Assembly (NCBI GenBank): GCA_018610125.1
Contig: JAHEOI010000192.1
Coordinates: forward strand, 1-19,362
Origin: Verrucomicrobiota bacterium
Lineage (GTDB): Bacteria; Verrucomicrobiota; Verrucomicrobiia; Limisphaerales; JAHEOI01
Length of the DNA: 19,362 nt
Direction: 5' to 3'
Position numbers and translations under genes: made by a program. Of this stretch, positions 14,884 to 19,362 are shown piece after piece (the first letter of the stretch is position 1; every line of letters begins with the position of its first letter). The notes under the pieces are model-generated. The model searched no databases. It worked only from the letters and a program-made list of their open reading frames with translations, and was not told the DNA's origin.

Positions 14884-15625
14884 AGAGGAAGCAAAATTCA
14901 TACTTCAAGCTTACCGTCCCGGGACATCCGATGCCGATGATCCGCAATTTGCCGAGGCCTTGGCCATGCTTGAGCGGGATCCGGAGCTGGCCGAGTGGTA
15001 CGAGCGTGAACAAGAATTTGACAAGCTCATACGAGCTAAATTAACCGAGGTGAAGCCGCCTAAAGAGTTAAAGTCCGAGATCCTGGCAGGCCATCGAGTG
15101 ACCCCGTCCCGCGGGTTACGCCCAAGAAAGAAGCTCGTTGCGTGGGCCGCCGGCATTCTTCTTCTTTTGGGGGGCGGCGCTGGTTGGTGGCTCAGTGGTG
15201 CGGGGTCGTTGACATCGACTGCCTGGAAAAGCGCCATGATTGAGGCGTTGTCCACCGGGTTTAGCCTTGATTATCGGACCGAATCGGAGAGCGAATCGAT
15301 TCAGGAGGTTGAGACTTGGCTCGAGACGAACGGGGTCACACCGGATAGTGCCGTTCCAGCTTCGCTTGGGGATGCCGAGGGATTAGGGTGTCGACGTTGG
15401 AAGTGGAAGGGACATCCCGTGGTCCTGCTCTGCTTTGTTGTGGAGGAAGATCGAGTTGTCCACCTCTTCATGATGGAGAGTGACGATCTGGTCGACAAGC
15501 GACTTGAAGAAAGTCCCTTGGTGGCTTCGAACGCCGGCTGGACCACGGTCCGTTGGAAAGAAGGCCAAACCGTTTACTTGGCGGCCAGTAAAGCGGATCA
15601 AGCGATTATGGAGCGCTTTCTTTAG
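14876..15625 (+). CDS. Single-pass membrane anti-sigma factor (putative)
   Basis: 249 residues. The N-terminus (1 to about 85) is charged and helical (MNREEAKFILQAYRPG..., then DPELAEWYEREQEFDKLIRAKL) and would hold the sigma factor at the membrane. One membrane helix lies at about 87-108. The C-terminal domain (about 112-249) should be periplasmic and contains the only two cysteines, C172 and C186, in GCRRWKWKGHPVVLLCF, then GWTTVRWKEGQTVYLAA. No HxxxCxxC zinc anti-sigma motif is present. It overlaps the sigma gene by eight bases and precedes arsM by 32 bp. Similar proteins sit beside ECF sigma genes in Verrucomicrobia (from memory). The signal sensed is unknown; the cysteine pair is a candidate redox or metalloid site. 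Confidence 0.78.
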   Translation: MNREEAKFILQAYRPGTSDADDPQFAEALAMLERDPELAEWYEREQEFDKLIRAKLTEVKPPKELKSEILAGHRVTPSRGLRPRKKLVAWAAGILLLLGGGAGWWLSGAGSLTSTAWKSAMIEALSTGFSLDYRTESESESIQEVETWLETNGVTPDSAVPASLGDAEGLGCRRWKWKGHPVVLLCFVVEEDRVVHLFMMESDDLVDKRLEESPLVASNAGWTTVRWKEGQTVYLAASKADQAIMERFL

Positions 15626-15657
15626 CGAAGTCGGATGGGAATAGTAGGTTGCAATTT

Positions 15658-16812
15658 ATGGAGAGAGTAATTCAGGAAGAGGCAGTCAAAAAGCGATACG
15701 CCGCGGCCGCGCAAGCGCAGGAGGCCGCGCTCTGTTGTCCGGTGGAATATGACCAATCGATGCTTGAGGTCATCCCGCAGGAGGTGCTGGAAAAGGACTA
15801 TGGTTGTGGCGATCCAAGCGACTACTTGAGCTCGGGAGAAACCGTGCTCGATCTCGGAAGCGGTGCCGGCAAGATTTGCTTCATCGCGGCGCAGCGGGTT
15901 GGCAGCAACGGACGCGTCATCGGAGTCGATATGACCGATGAAATGCTGGAAGTGGCTAACAGAAACGCGCCGATCGTGGCGGAGCGGCTCGGGTATTCGA
16001 ACGTGGAATTTCGAAAGGGTCGACTTCAGGACTTGGCCCTTGATTTGAATCGATTGGACCGGGAATTACAGCACCGGCCTGTGCGGGACGTGAACGGTTT
16101 CCTGGAAACCGAAAGCCTCGTTCAAAGGCTTCGGGAAGAAGAGCCATTGGTGGCGGCAAGCTCTGTCGATGTCGTCGTCTCCAATTGTGTCCTGAATTTG
16201 GTCGAGAACCACTTAAAGCAGGGGCTGTTTCATGAGATTTACCGGGTGCTGCGAAGGGGTGGTCGGGCCGTGATTTCGGACATCGTCTCGGATGAGGCGG
16301 TGCCGCCGGAAATGCAGAGCGATCCGGAGCTTTGGAGCGGCTGTATCTCCGGGGCTTTTACCGAAGAAGGGTTCCTTAAGGCGTTTGAGGACGCCGGGTT
16401 TCATGGGCTCACGATCCGGGACTTCAGCGAAGAGCCTTGGCAGACCGTTAACGGGATCCAATTCCGCAGTATCACAGTTGAAGCGTTCAAAGGCAAAGAA
16501 GGGCCGTGCTACGAGAAAAACCAAGCGTTGATCTATAAGGGGCCATACAAGGCAGTCCTTGATGACGACGGCCATCGCTTCGAGCGGGGAAGAAGGCATG
16601 CCGTGTGTGAAAAGACCTTTAAGCTCTTTCAGCAGGCACCGTATAGCAATGACTTTGAATGGGTCGAGCCGTTGAATCCTGTTCCTGAAGGGGACGTGCG
16701 ACCATTTGATTGCACCCGGACCGAGCGACGGGATCCCAGAGAGACAAAAGGGGAGAGCTACTCAGAGACCACCGACGCCAGTTCATGCTGTAATGAGGGA
16801 GGATGCACTTGA
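15658..16812 (+). CDS. arsM: Arsenite S-adenosylmethionine methyltransferase (ArsM)
   Basis: A 384-residue cytoplasmic enzyme that transfers methyl groups from SAM to As(III). The SAM-binding motif VLDLGSGAGKICFIAAQ lies at 63-79, and the acidic loop GVDMTDEML at 89-97. All four cysteine positions known in eukaryotic-type ArsM are present: C26/C27 (ALCCPV), C50 (YGCGDP), C177 (SNCVLNLV) and C229 (SGCISGA). The C-terminal domain ends in SSCCNEGGCT (C377, C378, C383), a cysteine-rich tail that may bind arsenic. ATG 15658 is chosen over TTG 15649 because AGTAGG lies 9 bases before it. It is probably in one operon with the sigma/anti-sigma pair. Its stop overlaps the arsS start as TGATG. The pairing with arsS points to arsenosugar synthesis, not only volatilisation. 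Confidence 0.92.
   Translation: MERVIQEEAVKKRYAAAAQAQEAALCCPVEYDQSMLEVIPQEVLEKDYGCGDPSDYLSSGETVLDLGSGAGKICFIAAQRVGSNGRVIGVDMTDEMLEVANRNAPIVAERLGYSNVEFRKGRLQDLALDLNRLDRELQHRPVRDVNGFLETESLVQRLREEEPLVAASSVDVVVSNCVLNLVENHLKQGLFHEIYRVLRRGGRAVISDIVSDEAVPPEMQSDPELWSGCISGAFTEEGFLKAFEDAGFHGLTIRDFSEEPWQTVNGIQFRSITVEAFKGKEGPCYEKNQALIYKGPYKAVLDDDGHRFERGRRHAVCEKTFKLFQQAPYSNDFEWVEPLNPVPEGDVRPFDCTRTERRDPRETKGESYSETTDASSCCNEGGCT
16796..16803 (+). promoter_or_regulatory. Strong ribosome binding site that fixes the arsS start
   Basis: AGGGAGGA at 16796-16803 lies inside the arsM tail, eight bases before ATG 16812. It overlaps the earlier in-frame ATG at 16803, so that codon is unlikely to be used. This is one of only two good SD sequences in the window, the other being that of the alpha/beta hydrolase gene. 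Confidence 0.75.
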
Positions 16813-17801
16813 TGAATCGGTTTGAGGAGACACTGCAACGCTACGGAAAACGGATGCGTCGGGAAAAGACCGAGAGCTTGCAGATTAATGTCGGCAAGCT
16901 TTGCAACCTGGCGTGTGTCCATTGCCACGTGAATGCCAGTCCCAAGCGGAAGGAAATCATGGCCCGGCAGACGGTGGAGCAAATCTTACAATGGTTTGCC
17001 CGGTCGAAGATTCCAACGCTTGATATCACCGGTGGTGCGCCGGAAATGATCCCGGACTTTCGCTACCTCATCGAAGGAGCGAAGGAGATTAGCCCGGAAC
17101 GGCATATTATCGATCGTTGTAATCTAACGATCCTCTTGGAGCCGGGATACACCGACCTGCCCGAGCTCTTGGCACGGCATCGAGTCGAGGTCATCGCCTC
17201 GATGCCATGCTACTCGCCTGATAATGTTGATGCCCAGCGAGGCGAGGGGGTCTTCGATAATAGCATTCGAGCCCTCCGGATTTTGAATGATCATGGCTAT
17301 GGGTATGATCCTGAATTGCCCCTTCACCTGGTTTACAATCCGGTAGGGGCCTCGTTACCCGGGTCGCAGGAAGAGCTCGAGCATGACTATCAAGTCGAAC
17401 TGAAGAAGCACTTCGGCATCGTGTTCAACCGGCTCTATACCCTTGTCAATATGCCGATCGCCCGCTTTGCCTCCTACTTAAAACGGCAGGGGGAATATGA
17501 GGAATACATGAGTCTGCTGGCGAATGCGTTCAATCCGGCCACAGTCGAGGGCCTTATGTGTCGGAACACCCTCAACGTCGGGTGGCAAGGCGAGGTCTAC
17601 GATTGCGACTTCAACCAGATGCTCGATCTGCAGTGGCATCATAATGGGAAGCCACTCTACCTGTGGGATATCGACCCGGATCAGCTTGAAGGACGTCCGA
17701 TCATGACCGGCGAGCATTGCTTTGGTTGCACTGCCGGTGCCGGCTCAAGCTGCGGTGGGGCGATTCTGGAAGAAGCACCGGCCGAGGCAGCGGCGCGATA
17801 A
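16812..17801 (+). CDS. arsS: Arsenosugar biosynthesis radical SAM protein ArsS
   Basis: 329 residues. The radical SAM cluster motif is LCNLACVHCHV with C31, C35 and C38 (CxxxCxxC), followed by the SAM-contact segment TLDITGGAPEM. The C-terminal cysteine-rich region reads CRNTLNVGWQGEVYDCDFNQ and ends GEHCFGCTAGAGSSCGG, the family signature (TIGR04167). Some relatives carry selenocysteine near this end; here the codon is TGC, a normal cysteine. ArsS is proposed to add a 5'-deoxyadenosyl group to dimethylarsenic, the first step to arsenosugars. It takes the ArsM product, in keeping with the TGATG overlap with arsM. The hairpin at 17830-17851 lies 29 bp after the stop. Confidence 0.94.
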   Translation: MNRFEETLQRYGKRMRREKTESLQINVGKLCNLACVHCHVNASPKRKEIMARQTVEQILQWFARSKIPTLDITGGAPEMIPDFRYLIEGAKEISPERHIIDRCNLTILLEPGYTDLPELLARHRVEVIASMPCYSPDNVDAQRGEGVFDNSIRALRILNDHGYGYDPELPLHLVYNPVGASLPGSQEELEHDYQVELKKHFGIVFNRLYTLVNMPIARFASYLKRQGEYEEYMSLLANAFNPATVEGLMCRNTLNVGWQGEVYDCDFNQMLDLQWHHNGKPLYLWDIDPDQLEGRPIMTGEHCFGCTAGAGSSCGGAILEEAPAEAAAR

Positions 17802-17829
17802 GAAGGAGAAAATTGCCCGGGGACGGTAT

Positions 17830-17851
17830 GGGACCTCGGGGACGAGGTCCC
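17830..17851. repeat. Second copy of the GGGACCTCG hairpin, between convergent genes
   Basis: GGGACCTCG (17830-17838) and CGAGGTCCC (17843-17851) with loop GGGA. Together with the TAT before it, this is a 25-base match to 12946-12970 with one difference, in the loop. It lies in the 72-bp gap between the arsS and alpha/beta hydrolase stops, where it could act as a two-way terminator or simply be a dispersed REP-like element. No T-run is present on either side. Confidence 0.85.
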
Positions 17852-17873
17852 GATTCAGCCGAACCACAGCGGG

Positions 17874-18884
17874 TTAATCGGGCTGGATGAATGCCGTCAA
17901 TGCCTGATGGAAATGGTCGGTCGCTTCCAAATGGGGAAGATGCCCGATTCCATCCAGCTCGACCAAGGTCGCATCCGGGATCGCTTCGGCGGCCTTTTTC
18001 CCAAGCTCGGGGTATTGACCCAAATTCGGGCCGCTGCCGAGACTGGTGCGGTCTTCCTGGCCGATTACAAGCAACGTAGGGACCTTCACGTCCGGGAGCT
18101 GATGCACCACGGGCTGGGTGTAAATCATTTCGTAGGTTAACGCGGAAGCCCATGCCAGACGCGGGTATTCCCCGCTGAGCGTCCAACGATAGTGGATCAT
18201 TGGAAAGCGCCGATATGCCTCCTTCCATTCGGCATAGTAACTCTTATGGTATTCGATCAGCCCCTCCTTGGTGTAGTTGAGAATCTTCTTGTAAGTTTCT
18301 TCGATCGACTGAAAATCGACCTTACGGCGATAGTCTTCCAACCCGATCGGGTTCTCGAGAATCAAGTGGGAGGTGCGCTCGGGATACATTAAAGCGAACC
18401 GGGTCGCGAGCATGCCACCCATGGAATGCCCGACAACCGCGACCTCATCGACCTCCAATTTCTCCAAAAGCTGCTTCGAGTTTTGCGCCAACAACTGGAA
18501 ACTGTAATGGATGTTTGGCTTGGAGGACTTGCCGAATCCGATTTGATCCGGAACGACCACCCGATACCCCTGGTCGGCAAGGTGGGCAATCGTCTTTTTC
18601 CAGTATGCCCCGAAGAAGTTCTTGCCGTGCATTAACATGACCGCCTGATCATTCGACTCTTCGGATGGACGCACATCCATGTAAGCCATCCGAGCGCGCT
18701 TTCCTTGAATCTTCAGATCGAGGAAATCGACCGGATGCGGATAGTCATAATTCTCCATGGCAATCCCGAGCGGCTCGGGGGATTGGTGCGAATCCGCGTT
18801 GACGCTTGCCACTGCAAGACCGCTTATCAAGATCCCACAGAAAAACGAGCCCATCGTCGTCCTCCTCGTCATTTTCCAATTCAT
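17874..18884 (-). CDS. Exported alpha/beta hydrolase
   Basis: 336 residues with a signal peptide: MNWKMTRRTT, a hydrophobic core to about 27, and cleavage near VNA-DS (30/31). The mature protein is an alpha/beta hydrolase. The oxyanion segment is LMHGKNFFGAYW (84-95), the nucleophile elbow GHSMGG has S154, the acid is D278 in GQEDRT, and the catalytic His is H315 in GIGHLPHLE. A lid region (about 180-260) is rich in Tyr and Lys. ATG 18884 is preceded by GAGGTG six bases upstream and gives a proper signal peptide; the in-frame extension to 19070 would bury it behind 62 extra residues. It converges on arsS. The substrate is unknown (an esterase, haloalkane-type enzyme or C-C hydrolase is possible). 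Confidence 0.9.
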   Translation of the reverse strand: MNWKMTRRTTMGSFFCGILISGLAVASVNADSHQSPEPLGIAMENYDYPHPVDFLDLKIQGKRARMAYMDVRPSEESNDQAVMLMHGKNFFGAYWKKTIAHLADQGYRVVVPDQIGFGKSSKPNIHYSFQLLAQNSKQLLEKLEVDEVAVVGHSMGGMLATRFALMYPERTSHLILENPIGLEDYRRKVDFQSIEETYKKILNYTKEGLIEYHKSYYAEWKEAYRRFPMIHYRWTLSGEYPRLAWASALTYEMIYTQPVVHQLPDVKVPTLLVIGQEDRTSLGSGPNLGQYPELGKKAAEAIPDATLVELDGIGHLPHLEATDHFHQALTAFIQPD

Positions 18885-19362
18885 AAACACCTCACGATTC
18901 TTTTGCGATTTGAGCGAATCGACGCAATTGCCCGCCCGTCGAACCCTCGGCTGCCCGATGGGAGAAGGCGCGATATAGCGATACAACGGCTCAAATCCGG
19001 TCACCTTAATCAAATCTGTTTTTTCGAGCATAGCTCCCTGGGCCGGCAAACTCAAGGAGCGCGGTCGCACTCCGTGAAGCGGTAACTGTTCAGCCGCAAA
19101 AAGGCAAACGAGAGGACTCTTAACCGCAGATTACGCTGAATGCGCGGATATTGCCGGTGAAAGCCCTGTGAGCTGGATTCTCCCGGGAGCAAACGCTTCA
19201 GACAAACCTCGCGATCCGAGCACAAGCGCTTGTTCCCGGAGGAATCCAGCTCACACGGCCGGCACACGCTCAAAGCGCTTTCACCGGCCATGCAGGCCTC
19301 GTCCCATCAATCCGTGTAATCCGTGTCGCGGTTAATTCTTCAATTCTCCTTATCTTAGGGTC
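18885..19362. other. 478-bp non-coding end of window: hydrolase leader and fold-back element
   Basis: No gene is supported here. The proximal part (18885 to about 19080) is open in the frame of the hydrolase, but its conceptual peptide shows no recognisable domain; it should contain the hydrolase promoter, and I could not place a confident -35/-10 pair. The distal part (19120-19335) is the fold-back repeat described separately. From 19336 to the edge nothing is recognised. Confidence 0.6.
19120..19335. repeat. Fold-back (MITE-like) element with nested inverted repeats
   Basis: Nested arms: TTAACCGC (19120-19127) with GCGGTTAA (19328-19335); GCCGGTGAAAGC (19153-19164) with GCTTTCACCGGC (19277-19288); and a long arm 19167-19198 pairing with 19224-19255 at about 28 of 32 positions, including a perfect TGTGAGCTGGATTC. 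The loop is 25 bases. The right side has about 21 extra bases between its two inner arms. Outer parts carry GATTACGC and ATCCGTGTAATCCGTGT, typical of widely dispersed CGCAGATTAC-type repeats as I recall them. No transposase is visible. It could be a MITE, a processed hairpin RNA or a transcription boundary. Confidence 0.8.

Noticed and set aside
17730..17760. Selenocysteine in ArsS
   Set aside because: The family's C-terminal position is encoded by TGC here, and the gene has no in-frame TGA before its stop.
17830..17851. Classical rho-independent terminator for arsS
   Set aside because: The stem is strong but no T-run follows on either strand; it is a repeat found elsewhere in the window.
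17701..18228. 175-codon minus-strand frame overlapping the hydrolase and the arsS end
   Set aside because: It is out of frame with the clear hydrolase, rich in Pro/Arg/Gly/Ser, and crosses the hairpin repeat; a shadow frame.
18885..19070. N-terminal extension of the alpha/beta hydrolase
   Set aside because: It would place 62 residues before a good signal peptide; the ATG at 18884 has a GAGGTG SD.
1..19362. tRNA or rRNA genes
   Set aside because: No cloverleaf with a CCA-adjacent acceptor stem or rRNA-like conserved stretch was recognised on either strand.

Overview
The window is bacterial, on one contig, with dense mostly operonic genes and few strong Shine-Dalgarno (SD) sequences. Several traits suggest Verrucomicrobiota, perhaps an Opitutae-like member: the RecN signature (SSGEMARVMLALK), a TIGR03790 protein, an ECF sigma/anti-sigma pair whose anti-sigma begins MNREEAKFILQAYRPG, and a PilM/PilO/PilP-flavoured secretion operon. 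This placement is inferred from remembered family traits; no search was run.

Layout. (1) 1-7019, minus strand: a type II secretion / type IV pilus-like operon read in the order secretin lipoprotein (GspD), PilM-PilN/GspL-like fusion, PilO/GspM-like, PilP/GspC-like and GspE ATPase. GspE runs off the left edge. Several junctions overlap by a single base. (2) 7213-9683, minus strand: a PhnP-type metallo-beta-lactamase-fold hydrolase coupled by an ATGA overlap to a secreted TIGR03790 protein. (3) 9753-12606, plus strand, divergent from (2): recN, a small uncharacterised protein with a Tudor/CarD-like N-terminus, and a TIGR04282-type sugar-nucleotide/glycosyltransferase-like protein. (4) 12607-13160: a non-coding stretch holding the fused remains of a HicB-HicA toxin-antitoxin module, three interlocked hairpins and an 8-bp tandem repeat. 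(5) 13161-14180: a DUF3179 protein. (6) 14308-17801: ECF sigma factor, membrane anti-sigma factor, ArsM-type arsenite methyltransferase and ArsS radical SAM enzyme, tightly packed as one likely operon for arsenic methylation and arsenosugar synthesis. (7) 17874-18884, minus strand: an exported alpha/beta hydrolase that converges on arsS, with a copy of one of the hairpin repeats between them. (8) 18885-19362: non-coding, with a roughly 215-bp fold-back repeat element.

The most interesting parts are an arsenosugar arsM-arsS pair apparently tied to an ECF sigma/anti-sigma switch rather than to ArsR, the decayed HicBA module beside a repeat cluster, and the fold-back element at the right edge. 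In the secretion operon the inner-membrane platform genes resemble PilM/N/O/P more than classical GspL/M/C, so whether it secretes proteins or builds a pilus cannot be settled here. The prepilin and platform genes must lie beyond the left edge.
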